A stretch of 57,731 nt of DNA from Rhodoplanes serenus (GTDB lineage Bacteria > Pseudomonadota > Alphaproteobacteria > Rhizobiales > Xanthobacteraceae). The notes below the pieces were generated by a model, which was not told where the DNA came from, ran no database searches, and worked only from the letters and a program-made list of their open reading frames with translations. Where the stretch lies: positions 1 to 57,731 of the forward strand of contig CAMDDZ010000030.1 in assembly GCA_945893145.1 (NCBI GenBank), given 5' to 3'. Positions 44,744 to 53,974 of the stretch are shown piece by piece; within the stretch, counting starts at the first letter, position 1; each line of letters starts with the position of its first letter. Both the position numbers and the translations under genes were made by a program.

Positions 44744-44768
44744 AACTTTTTATGCAGGCATTCGTTCC
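44744..44768 (-). promoter_or_regulatory. Candidate EcfG-type promoter of the DUF1328 gene
   Basis: Minus strand: GGAAC at 44768-44764, 16-nt spacer, AGTT (one mismatch to CGTT) at 44747-44744, 52 nt upstream of the DUF1328 start. Confidence 0.45.
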
Positions 44769-44857
44769 GCAGCGCACCGGAACAGGCCTGTTTCAAGGCG
44801 TTCGGGCCCATCCCAGACCGATTGCGATTCCCCGCGATCTCTGCGATTCATTTCGGC

Positions 44858-45658
44858 ATGGCGACGCCGAACATTCTGATCTTCGACTCCGGTCTTGGCG
44901 GCCTCACGGTCCATCGCGAGATCGTGAAAGCGCGGCCGGATGCCCGGCTGACCTATGCGGCAGACGATGCGTTCTTTCCCTACAACGCGCGGGAGGAGAG
45001 CGAACTGGTCGCGCGTGTGCTCGCCGTGATGGACGAGCTGATCGCGGCGCACCATCCCGCTCTTGTGGTGGTGGCCTGCAACACCGCCTCGACCATCGTG
45101 CTGCCGCATCTGCGCGCGCGCTTCACGGTGCCGTTCGTCGGCACGGTGCCCGCGATCAAGCCGGCTTGTGCCGCTTCCGCCAGCAAGCTTGTCTCCGTGC
45201 TCGGCACCGAGGGCACGGTGCGGCGCGAGTACACCCGCGCGCTGATCCGCGATTTCGCCCAAGGCTGTGCCGTCACGCTGGTGGGTTCGCGGCGGCTTGC
45301 CGAACTGGCAGAGGCGGAGCTCAACGGTGAGGCCGTCGCTGACACCGACATCCTGCGCGAAGTGGCGCCATGCTTTGTCGAAGCAAACGGCGCGCGCACC
45401 GACACCATCGTGCTGGCCTGCACCCACTATCCGCTGTTGCTCGATCGCCTTGGCAAGATCGCCCCCTGGGGGGTGAATTTCATCGATCCAGCGCCCGCCA
45501 TCGCCCGCCGGGTGGTGGATTTGCTGGGACCCGGCACCAGTGCCGGCCAGGCCCCGCCCGCCCGCATCATATTCACCTCGGCACGGCCGCCTTCGGCGGC
45601 CCTCAGCGCTGCGCTGCTGCGCTTTGGCATCGCCGAAGCCGCCGCCACCGGTGTTTGA
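44858..45658 (+). CDS. murI: Glutamate racemase
   Basis: A 266-aa enzyme that makes D-glutamate for peptidoglycan. It starts [18 protein letters not shown] with the conserved Asp-Ser, has Cys in [16 protein letters not shown] and the second catalytic Cys in [14 protein letters not shown]. The start ATG 44858 is used; the longer reading upstream is not homologous. It is next to rpsD, as in many Hyphomicrobiales. Confidence 0.93.
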   Translation: MATPNILIFDSGLGGLTVHREIVKARPDARLTYAADDAFFPYNAREESELVARVLAVMDELIAAHHPALVVVACNTASTIVLPHLRARFTVPFVGTVPAIKPACAASASKLVSVLGTEGTVRREYTRALIRDFAQGCAVTLVGSRRLAELAEAELNGEAVADTDILREVAPCFVEANGARTDTIVLACTHYPLLLDRLGKIAPWGVNFIDPAPAIARRVVDLLGPGTSAGQAPPARIIFTSARPPSAALSAALLRFGIAEAAATGV

Positions 45659-45694
45659 CACCCCCTCGGATTGCCCCTAAACACCTCGCGTCAC

Positions 45695-45715
45695 GCGGGC
45701 CTTTTGGCCCGCTTG
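45695..45715 (+). terminator. Possible terminator after murI
   Basis: A 7-bp stem GCGGGCC/GGCCCGC with a TTTT loop, then TTGACGTTT. Short and with an interrupted T-run. Confidence 0.4.
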
Positions 45716-45840
45716 ACGTTTCGCGACCCGCGGTTCTGGCCAGCGCTTTGGTTTCAGAGCCTGTCGGTTTCGGCCCAAGGCCGGAACAGAGGAGGGCGCG
45801 ATCCTCAACCGAGCGATCATGCTCACAAAACGAGGACGCG

Positions 45841-46458
45841 ATGACCAAGCGCCACGAGGCGAAGTACAAGATCGACCGCCGCATGGGCAAGAATGTCTGG
45901 GGCCGCCCGAAGAGCCCCGTTAACAAGCGCGAATACGGCCCCGGCCAGCACGGCCAGCGCCGCAAGTCCAAGCTCTCCGACTACGGCGTGCAGCTCAAAG
46001 CCAAGCAGCAGCTGCGCGGCTATTACGGCAACATCTCCGAGCGCCAGTTCCGCGGCATCTATGCCGAGGCGCGGCGTCAGAAGGGCGACACCGGCGCCCA
46101 CATGATCGGGCTCCTGGAACGCAGGCTCGACGCAGTCGTGTATCGGGCGAAGTTCGTGCCGACCGTGTTCGCGGCGCGCCAGTTCATCAACCACGGCCAT
46201 ATCAAGGTAAACGGCAAACGCGTCAACATCCCGAGCTATCGAGTGAAGGTTGGCGAGGTCATCGAGGTCAAGGACGCCTCGAAGCAGATGGCGCTGGTGA
46301 TCGAAGCTCGCGCGCTCTCCGAACGCGACGTGCCGGACTACATCGAGGTCGACGAGGGCAAAATGAGCGCCAAGTTCACCCGTATCCCGGCGCTCAACGA
46401 GGTGCCCTATGCGGTGACGATGGAGCCGCACCTCGTGGTTGAGTTTTACTCGCGCTGA
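45841..46458 (+). CDS. rpsD: 30S ribosomal protein S4
   Basis: A 205-aa small-subunit protein that organises the 16S 5' domain. It starts [20 protein letters not shown], holds [19 protein letters not shown] and the S4 RNA-binding fold [20 protein letters not shown]4 can regulate its own synthesis in other bacteria, but nothing specific is seen here. A terminator follows at 46483. Confidence 0.97.
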   Translation: MTKRHEAKYKIDRRMGKNVWGRPKSPVNKREYGPGQHGQRRKSKLSDYGVQLKAKQQLRGYYGNISERQFRGIYAEARRQKGDTGAHMIGLLERRLDAVVYRAKFVPTVFAARQFINHGHIKVNGKRVNIPSYRVKVGEVIEVKDASKQMALVIEARALSERDVPDYIEVDEGKMSAKFTRIPALNEVPYAVTMEPHLVVEFYSR

Positions 46459-46482
46459 CCGCGCAGACCTGGACGATACCGC

Positions 46483-46507
46483 AAGGCCGCCCTCTGGGCG
46501 GCCTTTT
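46483..46507 (+). terminator. Intrinsic terminator after rpsD
   Basis: A 10-bp stem AAGGCCGCCC/GGGCGGCCTT with a TCT loop and a short T4 run, 25 bp after the rpsD stop. Confidence 0.85.
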
Positions 46508-46668
46508 CGTTTGAATCGGGGGGCAAGCTGAGCCTCGGGAACTCTGCCAACCGCGACGCCGGACCGCGCCCAAGGCCGGCCGTCCGATTAGGCTCTTGCG
46601 GCATAGTGCCGTCCAATGTCACATTAAGGGCCTGATTTGAAATTCGCCGGCGAACGGGAGCAAACAAC

Positions 46669-47010
46669 GTGGTGCAAGTATTCGACTATGTGAAGCGCGC
46701 CGACGATTTGCTTGAAGCGGCGTGGAAGGCGCGGAAGTGGCCTACTTTTATCGGTGTGTGGCTGACTTCATCTGTGGCGATGACGGTCGGCTTCTTCGTG
46801 ATGTTCTGGACCATCGGCATTGTTTGGGCAGGAATATCGTGGACGGTCCAGGCTGTCTCAGGTGCGCGCTTTATGCCGGTTGCGTTTCCTGAATTCCTCG
46901 ATTTTACGTTGCGCTTTTGCAGCGTGGTCGCGCTGTTCTGCCTCGTTGGCACGTGGATCATGTTGGGCATGAAGGACGTCATGGGCGACTTCCGCAAAGC
47001 CCAGGAGTAA
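46669..47010 (+). CDS. Two-helix membrane protein, unknown function
   Basis: A 113-aa protein starting at GTG 46669 (GGGAG 8 nt upstream). Predicted helices at about residues 28-62 and 82-100 flank a GARFMPVAFPEF loop; both ends are charged. I do not recognise a family. Base composition is less GC-rich than the flanks, so acquisition is possible. Confidence 0.5.
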   Translation: MVQVFDYVKRADDLLEAAWKARKWPTFIGVWLTSSVAMTVGFFVMFWTIGIVWAGISWTVQAVSGARFMPVAFPEFLDFTLRFCSVVALFCLVGTWIMLGMKDVMGDFRKAQE

Positions 47011-47242
47011 GCAAGCCGCCAAGCCATCTCGACAAGCTATCCCGAACGATGGGATGGCCTGCTCTGCGACTGAAGGATGTTCGCTGCAGTTTCCAGCCGA
47101 TTGGGCGCTACGCCCGCAAAGCCCGTGCGGCAGCGTCTGCTGGGCTTAATCAGTCTTGCCGCGCGCGCGGTGTCGAGCGCCGGCAACTCGACGGAATGCC
47201 AGCACTCGCCGCTGCTGGTCGTCAGAAATAACTGCCGGATGG

Positions 47243-47581
47243 TTAGACGGTCGCCGCGGCCTTCACCGGCAAGCCCTTGTCCTTCATCAGCGAGTGCAAC
47301 TCGCCGGCCTGGAACATCTCGCGCACGATGTCGCAGCCGCCGACGAACTCGCCCTTGACGTAAAGCTGAGGGATGGTCGGCCAGTTGGAAAAGGCCTTGA
47401 TGCCGTTGCGCAGTTCTTCGTTCTCCAGGACGTTCAGACCCTTATAGGGCACGCCCAGGTAATCGAGGATTTGCACGACCTGGCCCGAGAAGCCGCACAT
47501 CGGAAACTGCGGTGTGCCCTTCATGAACAGCACCACGTCGTTGGCTTTGACTTCGTTGTCGATGAACTGCTCGATTCCCAT
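47243..47581 (-). CDS. grxD: Monothiol glutaredoxin (Grx4 type)
   Basis: A 112-aa CGFS glutaredoxin: the single active Cys is in [13 protein letters not shown] near residue 29, and family segments are [20 protein letters not shown]. It carries [2Fe-2S] clusters, often with BolA, whose gene is next on the same strand. Confidence 0.95.
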   Translation of the reverse strand: MGIEQFIDNEVKANDVVLFMKGTPQFPMCGFSGQVVQILDYLGVPYKGLNVLENEELRNGIKAFSNWPTIPQLYVKGEFVGGCDIVREMFQAGELHSLMKDKGLPVKAAATV

Positions 47582-47755
47582 CGGTTTGGCCCTTTCGTGC
47601 CGCCAGCCTGCGCCGGCGCGATTACTTGATATTTAGCGCATCACCGGCCTTAGCCCAAGGGTCGCGGCGGGCTTCGTAACATTACTTTTTTGGCAGCTTT
47701 CGGGGCATAAGTGCCCCCTCGACGATCTGGCCAGAGCATGAAATCCCGCTAACGG

Positions 47756-47992
47756 TCAGCCCTCAGGCAGGCCGGTCTGCAAGGCCAGCGCATGGAGCGC
47801 GCCGCCCATTTGCCCTTTGAGCGCATCGTAGACCAATTTGTGCTGCTGCACGCGCGACTTGCCGCGGAACGATTCGGCGATCACGGTTGCGGCGTAATGA
47901 TCGCCGTCGCCGGCGAGATCGCGGATCGTAACCTGAGCGTCGGGAATGCCCTCTTTGATGAGCTTCTCGATGTCGCTCGCATTCATCGCCAT
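47756..47992 (-). CDS. bolA: BolA-family protein
   Basis: A 78-aa protein with class II KH-like fold: a helix IEKLIKEGIPDAQVTIRDL, then DHYAATVIAESFRGKSRVQQ and HKLVYDALKGQMGGALHALA, where the His is a Fe-S ligand candidate. GGAGG lies upstream of ATG 47992. BolA-Grx4 pairs relay iron-sulfur and iron status; here they are adjacent and probably co-transcribed. Confidence 0.93.
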   Translation of the reverse strand: MAMNASDIEKLIKEGIPDAQVTIRDLAGDGDHYAATVIAESFRGKSRVQQHKLVYDALKGQMGGALHALALQTGLPEG

Positions 47993-48212
47993 GGCGCGCG
48001 GCCTCCATGCTGCCTTCGCCCACTCACGAAGGGCCACCGGCCAAGTCGCTTGGCGGCCAGCGTCAAATCGTTCAGGCAAAGCCTTTAGCAGAAACGGCCG
48101 CTTGCCGAAACGAAATTCCCGCGCGCCCGAACACATCCCGCAAGGCTGCCGACACTCGCGCGAACGTTTCGGGCATCGTAAACTTGGAATCGACACTCGC
48201 CGGGAAAAAAAC

Positions 48213-48908
48213 ATGCGCATCTCGCCCGTTTCGCTGCTTTTGTTCTCTGGTCTCGCCTTCGGGCTGACGCTCCACGCCGGTCCCGCCGCGGCTCAACCGG
48301 CGGCCCAACAACAGGACGCATTGCGCAGCAATTGCCGCTCCGACTTCATGTCGCTCTGCTCGGGTGTGCCGCGCGGCGGCGCCGAGGCCTTGCAATGCCT
48401 GCAGCGCAATGTGGCGAAGCTCTCGCCCCGCTGCCAAAGCGCGGTCAATGCCGTGATGCCACGCAGCGCGCCGCCGGCGCCTCCTCCAGCCGCTGCGGTT
48501 CCGCCACCGGCACCGCCTGCGGTCGCAACGCCAGCGGCACCCACGCCTCTGCCTGCCACGACGCCGGCTCCCACGCCTGCAACCGCTCCGGCGACCACGC
48601 GTCAGCCGCCGGCACACCCGCCGGCCGCGCCAACCCGGACCACCACTGCACCCGCACCAGCGCCGAAACCCGCGGCGAAACCGGAGATGGTACCTGCCGC
48701 CCCGTCAGTTGCGGCGCCCGGCCCGATGCCGCCGGTCACACCTCGCGTTCAGCTCGCGATCGCACGCGCCTGCGATGGCGACATCCAGGCCGTGTGCAAA
48801 CTAGTGCGGCCCGGCAGCGGGCGGGTGATCGAATGCCTGGTCGAGAACGAGCCGGCGTTGTCGCCAGTCTGCAAGCAGGCGCTCAACAACGCCCGATCCG
48901 GCCGCTAA
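48213..48908 (+). CDS. Secreted protein with two cysteine-rich (GLG1-type) repeats
   Basis: A 231-aa exported protein. Residues 1-27 are a signal peptide (AAAQ end). Two Cys-rich repeats flank a low-complexity Pro/Ala/Thr linker of about 90 residues: SNCRSDFMSLCSGVPRGG with a later ALQCLQRN and SPRC, and RACDGDIQAVCKLVRPGSGR with a later VIECLVEN and SPVC. Each repeat has four Cys, expected as two disulfides in the periplasm. It is convergent with purL, and opposite in strand to bolA. Function unknown. Confidence 0.8.
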   Translation: MRISPVSLLLFSGLAFGLTLHAGPAAAQPAAQQQDALRSNCRSDFMSLCSGVPRGGAEALQCLQRNVAKLSPRCQSAVNAVMPRSAPPAPPPAAAVPPPAPPAVATPAAPTPLPATTPAPTPATAPATTRQPPAHPPAAPTRTTTAPAPAPKPAAKPEMVPAAPSVAAPGPMPPVTPRVQLAIARACDGDIQAVCKLVRPGSGRVIECLVENEPALSPVCKQALNNARSGR

Positions 48909-48930
48909 CGCTTCTGAAGCGCGCGCAGCG

Positions 48931-51141
48931 TCAGATCTCACCAGCCATATATGCCGGCAGCCAGTTCTCAAACCGCTCGCGCAGCGCAGCGACGGCAATC
49001 GGCCGCTCGTTCGGGATCGCAAGACTGTCGCCGCCGGTGATGCCAAGCCGCCAGACCGGCACGCTCATCGTCTGCGCGCGCGCCAGCACTGCATCGACAT
49101 GCACTGCCGGCACGGTGACGACATAGCGCGCCTGGTCCTCGCCGAACCAATGGGCGTGGTCGGGAATGTCGCCCGGCGCGGGGTCGAGCGTCGCGCCAAC
49201 GCCCTGCGCCATCGCCATCTCGGCGAGCGCGACAAGCAGACCGCCGTCGGACAGATCGTGCGCCGCGGTGACGATGCCGTCCTTGACTAGCCCCCGCACG
49301 AAATTGCCGTTTTCGCGCTCCTCATCGAGGTCGACCGGCGGTGGCGCGCCTTCCTCCTTGCCGCAAACCTCGCGCAGATAGAGCGATTGGCCAAGCCAGC
49401 CCTGCGTCTCGCCGATCAGCAGGATGGTTTCGCCGGGCGCCTTGAAGGCGAGCGTCGCCGATTTGGTGAAATCATCGAGCACGCCCACGCCGCCAATGGT
49501 CGGCGTCGGCAGGATGGCGCGGCCGTTGGTCTCGTTGTAGAGCGAGACGTTGCCGGACACGACCGGGAAGTCGAGCCTCTTGCAGGCCTCCGAGATCCCA
49601 CGCACGCAGCCGACGAACTGGCCCATGATCTCGGGCCGCTCCGGATTGCCGAAGTTGAGATTGTCGGTGAGCGCCAGCGGACGCGCGCCGACCGCGGTGA
49701 GGTTGCGCCACGCCTCCGCCACCGCCTGCTTGCCGCCCTCGAACGGATCGGCCTCGCAATAGCGCGGCGTCACGTCGGCGGTAAGCGCCAGCGCCTTCGG
49801 TCCATCGTTGACGCGCACCACCGCGGCGTCGCCGCCCGGCCGCTGCACGGTGTTGCCGAGGATAACGTGATCGTATTGCTCCCAGACCCAGCGCTTGGAG
49901 CAGAGGTCCGGCGAACCGATCAGCTTTTCGAGTGCGTCGGCAACGCCCATCGGCGGCTTGATGCTTTCGGCCTTCAACACCGGCCGCTTCTTGCCTTCAT
50001 CGAAGGGCCGTTTGTACATCGGCGCTTCGTCGCCCAATTCCTTGATCGGCAGGTCCACCATCACGGCGCCGCCGTGCTTGACGATGAAGCGCTTGGTCGG
50101 CGTGGTTTCGCCCACGATAGCGAAGTCGAGGCCCCATTTGCGGAAGATCGCCTCGGCCTCTTTTTCCTTTTCGGGCTTGAGCACCATGAGCATGCGCTCC
50201 TGGCTCTCCGAGAGCATCATCTCATAGGCCGTCATGCCGGCTTCGCGGCATGGCACTTTGTCGAGTTCGAGCGTGACGCCGAGATCGCCCTTGGCGCCCA
50301 TCTCCACCGCTGAGCAGGTCAGGCCGGCCGCGCCCATGTCCTGGATCGCGATCACGCAATCCTTCGCCATGATCTCGAGGCAGGCTTCGAGCAAGAGCTT
50401 TTCCGAGAAGGGATCGCCGACCTGCACGGTCGGCCGCTTCTCCTCGGCGCCCTCGCCGAACTCGGCCGACGCCATGCTGGCGCCGTGGATGCCGTCGCGT
50501 CCGGTCTTGGAGCCGAGATAGACGATCGGCATGCCGACGCCGGACGCCGCCGCGTAGAATATCTTGTCGCTGTCGGCGAGGCCGACCGCCATGGCGTTGA
50601 CGAGATTGTTACCATCGTAGCGGGTGTGGAAACGGACCTGGCCGCCGACCGTCGGCACGCCGAACGAATTGCCGTAACCGCCGACGCCGGCCACCACGCC
50701 GGAAACGAGATGCCGCGTTTTCGGGTGTTTCGGGTCGCCGAAGCTCAAGGCGTTGAGGCAGGCGATCGGCCGCGCCCCCATGGTGAACACGTCGCGCAAA
50801 ATGCCGCCGACGCCGGTCGCCGCGCCCTGATAGGGCTCGATGTAGCTCGGATGGTTGTGGCTCTCCATCTTGAACACGACAGCAAGCCCGTCGCCGATAT
50901 CGATGACGCCGGCATTCTCGCCCGGGCCTTGGATCACCCACGGCGCCTTGGTCGGCAGCCCGCGCAGATGGACCCTGGACGACTTGTACGAGCAGTGCTC
51001 GTTCCACATGGCCGAGAAGATGCCGAGCTCGGTAAAGCTCGGCTCCCGCCCGATCAGATCGAGGATCCGCTTGTATTCGTCCGGCTTGAGGCCGTGCTCG
51101 GCGACGAGTTCGGGCGTGATTCTGGGTTCGTTGCGGCTCAC
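48931..51141 (-). CDS. purL: Phosphoribosylformylglycinamidine synthase subunit PurL
   Basis: A 736-aa synthetase, the small-PurL type that works with separate PurQ and PurS. Features: [20 protein letters not shown], the [20 protein letters not shown] glycine-rich signature near residue 90, and ATP-binding [23 protein letters not shown] 51141 is the start. It converts FGAR to FGAM with glutamine-derived ammonia. It is separated from purQ by a TPR protein gene. Confidence 0.96.
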   Translation of the reverse strand: MSRNEPRITPELVAEHGLKPDEYKRILDLIGREPSFTELGIFSAMWNEHCSYKSSRVHLRGLPTKAPWVIQGPGENAGVIDIGDGLAVVFKMESHNHPSYIEPYQGAATGVGGILRDVFTMGARPIACLNALSFGDPKHPKTRHLVSGVVAGVGGYGNSFGVPTVGGQVRFHTRYDGNNLVNAMAVGLADSDKIFYAAASGVGMPIVYLGSKTGRDGIHGASMASAEFGEGAEEKRPTVQVGDPFSEKLLLEACLEIMAKDCVIAIQDMGAAGLTCSAVEMGAKGDLGVTLELDKVPCREAGMTAYEMMLSESQERMLMVLKPEKEKEAEAIFRKWGLDFAIVGETTPTKRFIVKHGGAVMVDLPIKELGDEAPMYKRPFDEGKKRPVLKAESIKPPMGVADALEKLIGSPDLCSKRWVWEQYDHVILGNTVQRPGGDAAVVRVNDGPKALALTADVTPRYCEADPFEGGKQAVAEAWRNLTAVGARPLALTDNLNFGNPERPEIMGQFVGCVRGISEACKRLDFPVVSGNVSLYNETNGRAILPTPTIGGVGVLDDFTKSATLAFKAPGETILLIGETQGWLGQSLYLREVCGKEEGAPPPVDLDEERENGNFVRGLVKDGIVTAAHDLSDGGLLVALAEMAMAQGVGATLDPAPGDIPDHAHWFGEDQARYVVTVPAVHVDAVLARAQTMSVPVWRLGITGGDSLAIPNERPIAVAALRERFENWLPAYMAGEI

Positions 51142-51227
51142 CGCCTGTATTTAGTTCAGCGGCTTGGATTTTTCACCCATCCCGGCGGCGCTTCTTGCAG
51201 CCATCCACGCCTATTGTTAGGCGTTGG

Positions 51228-51965
51228 TCAGCTGCGCATGGCCTTTTCGGCGATTGCGATCCATTCGGCCTGCACTTTGCGCACGTAGCGAGGTGCACGG
51301 CGCATCTGGGTGACAACCTCGGTCAGCAACACCTTGGCCTCCATGTCACGGCCGAGCTTTTGCAGCAGCAGGCCATAGCGCACCCGCGCCTCGGCGCCCG
51401 GATAGTAGTTGGACAGCGCCCTGTACTCTTCAATGGCCTCATCGGAATGGCCGGCGCCCTCAAGCGCGCGGGCGTAAAGCAGGTGGCCTTCGGCGGACTG
51501 ATAGTCCGGCCAGCGCCGGCGCAAATCGTCGAGCGTCCTGACCGCGTCCTCGCTACGACCGAGGCCGAATTCGGCACGGGCACGGCCCAGCATATAGATC
51601 GGCTCGTCGCCCAGCGGCCGCTCCAGGATGGCCTTGTAGTGCTCCTCGGCCGCCCAATACTTGCCGAGCGCCATGCACTCTTCGGCCAGCGCCACCCGGT
51701 TGGCGATTGTATCCGCGATCGCCAGCTGATCGACCAGCTCGCGGTGGCGCCGCGTCGGATCGAATGTTTTGACGACGCCGCGGCGCGCCTTCTGCCCCTG
51801 CGGGCTGCCGAACCATTCCGGCAATAGCTCCACCACGACATAGGCCAGCGCGCCGATGCCGGGCAGCAGCAGGATGACGTAGCCCCACGGCGAAAACCGC
51901 CCGGTCTTTGCGGCGTGGATGATCAGGACGGCATTGACGATCAACAGCAACAATGCGAGCGGCAT
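51228..51965 (-). CDS. Membrane-anchored TPR protein
   Basis: A 245-aa protein with two membrane helices at residues 1-20 and 28-48, then about four TPR-like repeats (e.g. ALEECMALG-type helices, EEHYKAILERPLGDEPIYML, GHSDEAIEEYRALSNYYPGA). A LAMTOR-like role cannot be assigned; such proteins often serve as scaffolds. It sits between purQ and purL on the same strand. Confidence 0.8.
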   Translation of the reverse strand: MPLALLLLIVNAVLIIHAAKTGRFSPWGYVILLLPGIGALAYVVVELLPEWFGSPQGQKARRGVVKTFDPTRRHRELVDQLAIADTIANRVALAEECMALGKYWAAEEHYKAILERPLGDEPIYMLGRARAEFGLGRSEDAVRTLDDLRRRWPDYQSAEGHLLYARALEGAGHSDEAIEEYRALSNYYPGAEARVRYGLLLQKLGRDMEAKVLLTEVVTQMRRAPRYVRKVQAEWIAIAEKAMRS

Positions 51966-52119
51966 GGTCGCTCCGGTGCGGGCGGCAGGGCGTCGTTATC
52001 TTACCGCGTGGCCGGTGTCAGCGGCACATTGGGAATGCGGTTCATTTTGCGTTAGTCGCACGCTGCCGAGCGCCGGTTCGACGGCATCCGCGCTTTTTTA
52101 ATCGCACCGGGAAACGCCG

Positions 52120-52821
52120 CTACGCCGCCTTGTCGAAATGCTGCGTCAGCCCGGCGAACAGCCCGCGCCCGTCGGTCGAGCCGATCGAAGCCTCGACGTG
52201 GTTCTCGGGATGCGGCATCAGGCCCAGCACGTTGCCGCGCTCGTTCAGGATTCCCGCAATGGCGTTCGACGAGCCGTTGACGTTCCATTGCGGATCGAGG
52301 CGGCCGTCGGGCGCGGTGTAGCGGAACGCCACCCTGCCCTCGCCTTCGAGCCGCGCGATGGTGTCGGCATCCGCCGTGTAATTGCCCTCGCCGTGCGCGG
52401 TCGGCACTTTGATGACTTGGCCCGCGTTATAGCCGCGGGTGAACGGCGTGTCGGAGCGCTCGACTTTGAGAAAAATATCGCGGCAGATGAATTTCAACGC
52501 GGCGTTGCGCATCAGCACGCCGGGAAGAAGCCCCGCCTCGCAGGCGATCTGGAAGCCGTTGCACACTGCGAGCACAAGCCCGCCGCGCGCCGCATGCGCC
52601 CGCACCGCATCCATGATCGGCGCACGCGCAGCAATCGCGCCGCAGCGCAGATAATCGCCATAGGAGAAGCCGCCCGGGATCACGACCAGATCGGTGCCAG
52701 CCGGCAACGCGGTCTCGGCGTGCCACACCATGGCGGGCTCACCACCGGAGACGAGCCGCAGCGTGCGCGCCATATCGCGCTCACGATTGATGCCGGGGAA
52801 GACGAGAACGGCGGATTTCAT
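52120..52821 (-). CDS. purQ: Phosphoribosylformylglycinamidine synthase subunit PurQ
   Basis: A 233-aa class I glutamine amidotransferase supplying ammonia to PurL. The start ATG 52821 begins [18 protein letters not shown]; the nucleophilic Cys is in [20 protein letters not shown], and the His-Glu pair in [18 protein letters not shown]. It follows purS by 16 bp. Confidence 0.95.
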   Translation of the reverse strand: MKSAVLVFPGINRERDMARTLRLVSGGEPAMVWHAETALPAGTDLVVIPGGFSYGDYLRCGAIAARAPIMDAVRAHAARGGLVLAVCNGFQIACEAGLLPGVLMRNAALKFICRDIFLKVERSDTPFTRGYNAGQVIKVPTAHGEGNYTADADTIARLEGEGRVAFRYTAPDGRLDPQWNVNGSSNAIAGILNERGNVLGLMPHPENHVEASIGSTDGRGLFAGLTQHFDKAA

Positions 52822-52837
52822 GGCACGACCCGTCCCT

Positions 52838-53080
52838 TCAACCCGTGACCTCGATGCGGTAATTCTCAATCACCGTATTCGCCAGCAACTTCTCGGCCGC
52901 CTCTTTCAGCGCGGCTTCGGCCCGCGCCTTGTCGGCGCCGTCGATCTCGATGTCGAACACCTTGCCCTGGCGCACGCTGGCGATGCCGCCCACGCCAAGC
53001 GATTTCAGCGCACCCTCGATCGCTTTGCCTTGCGGATCGAGGATGCCGGGCCGGAGCGTGACGGTGACGCGGGCTTTCAT
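52838..53080 (-). CDS. purS: Phosphoribosylformylglycinamidine synthase subunit PurS
   Basis: An 80-aa PurS that holds PurL and PurQ together. It starts [20 protein letters not shown] and has [20 protein letters not shown]. The mRNA leader right before its ATG can fold a hairpin (53081-53099). Confidence 0.95.
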   Translation of the reverse strand: MKARVTVTLRPGILDPQGKAIEGALKSLGVGGIASVRQGKVFDIEIDGADKARAEAALKEAAEKLLANTVIENYRIEVTG

Positions 53081-53110
53081 CGTGGATCAAATATCCACGA
53101 TTCCGCTCCC
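53081..53110 (-). promoter_or_regulatory. Hairpin between the purS ribosome-binding site and start codon
   Basis: On the minus strand, GGGAG (53110-53106) is followed by 6 nt, then a 7-bp hairpin CGTGGAT-loop-ATCCACG that abuts the ATG of purS at 53080. Unfolded, GGGAG is 25 nt from the ATG; folded, the hairpin would bring it to about 6 nt. The structure is seen in the sequence; the effect on translation is inferred. Confidence 0.5.
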
Positions 53111-53205
53111 GCGCAATTGCGCAAAGCCCGCAATGACGCGGTATTCCCGGAAGAATTCGTGGTCATTTCGAGGCGCGCGAGGCCGCCAGTACGTGGGCCT
53201 CGGGA

Positions 53206-53940
53206 TTAAGCAGGCACCGCCGCCGATTGCTCCAGCATCTTGCCGTGGCCAGCCACGTGGCCGCTGTCGCCAGCAAGCCGCAGCGCCTTCCAGAATGCCG
53301 ACTGCGTCGAGGTGACAACCGGCGTGCCGTGCTTGCTCTCGATGGGCGCCGCGCAATTGAGCGTCATCAGGCCGCCGCAAGAGATCAGCACCGCGTCTGG
53401 CGTCTTGGCCTCGCCGATCGCGGTGCCGGCAAGCTTGATGATGTCCTGCTCGGTCATGCGCTCGGCGCCGCCGAATTCGAGAATTCCGAAGCCCTTCATG
53501 GACTGCACCTCGAAACCGGCGTGGCGCAGGAAGTCGGCGAGCCGATCGTTGACCAGATCGGAGTAGGCGGTCGCGACCGCAACGCGCTTGGCGCCGACGC
53601 TGCGCAGCCCATCGACCACCGCCTCGCTCATGGTCGAGACCGGCAGGCCGGTTTCGTCGCGGAGCTGTTGGAGCAATTTCTGGTGGGCGTCGTAGCCGCG
53701 ATAGAACGTCAGCGACGTGCCGATCACCATGATGGCGTCGATGTCGAGCTTGGCGAGCTCCTTGGCGGCGGGCAGGATCGCGTCAAAGGCGGCGTCGTAA
53801 CCTTCCGGCGTCAGCGCCCGTACACCGACGCCCTTCGGAATGAATGTCACGTCCGGATACATCAGCGGACCTTCGACCGGGATCTTGTCGGTCGCAAATG
53901 GCACGACGAGGCCGATCTTGAGGTGCTCTCGCATGTTCAT
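53206..53940 (-). CDS. Arylmalonate decarboxylase-like enzyme (Asp/Glu racemase superfamily)
   Basis: A 244-aa cofactor-free enzyme. Aligned by eye to Bordetella bronchiseptica arylmalonate decarboxylase it keeps the oxyanion-hole GTSLTFYRG (Thr75, Ser76), Tyr126 in ATAYSD and the catalytic Cys188-Gly189 in ISCGGLMTL, at the same positions. It starts MNMREHLKIGLVVPFATDK from ATG 53940. AMDase removes one carboxyl from malonates; racemases of the superfamily use two Cys, and only one is in place here. It is 34 bp after a Bug binding protein and 125 bp before purS. It may also be a maleate-isomerase-like member. Confidence 0.8.
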   Translation of the reverse strand: MNMREHLKIGLVVPFATDKIPVEGPLMYPDVTFIPKGVGVRALTPEGYDAAFDAILPAAKELAKLDIDAIMVIGTSLTFYRGYDAHQKLLQQLRDETGLPVSTMSEAVVDGLRSVGAKRVAVATAYSDLVNDRLADFLRHAGFEVQSMKGFGILEFGGAERMTEQDIIKLAGTAIGEAKTPDAVLISCGGLMTLNCAAPIESKHGTPVVTSTQSAFWKALRLAGDSGHVAGHGKMLEQSAAVPA

Positions 53941-53974
53941 GCCGCCCTGTTGTTCGAGTCCCGCCAATCTAGTC

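Noticed and set aside
53085..53205. Spacer between the AMDase-like gene and purS as a mobile palindrome
   Set aside because: Fragments such as GCAATGACG and GGTCATTTCG look repeat-like but do not form a clean long inverted repeat; only the 19-bp hairpin is supported.
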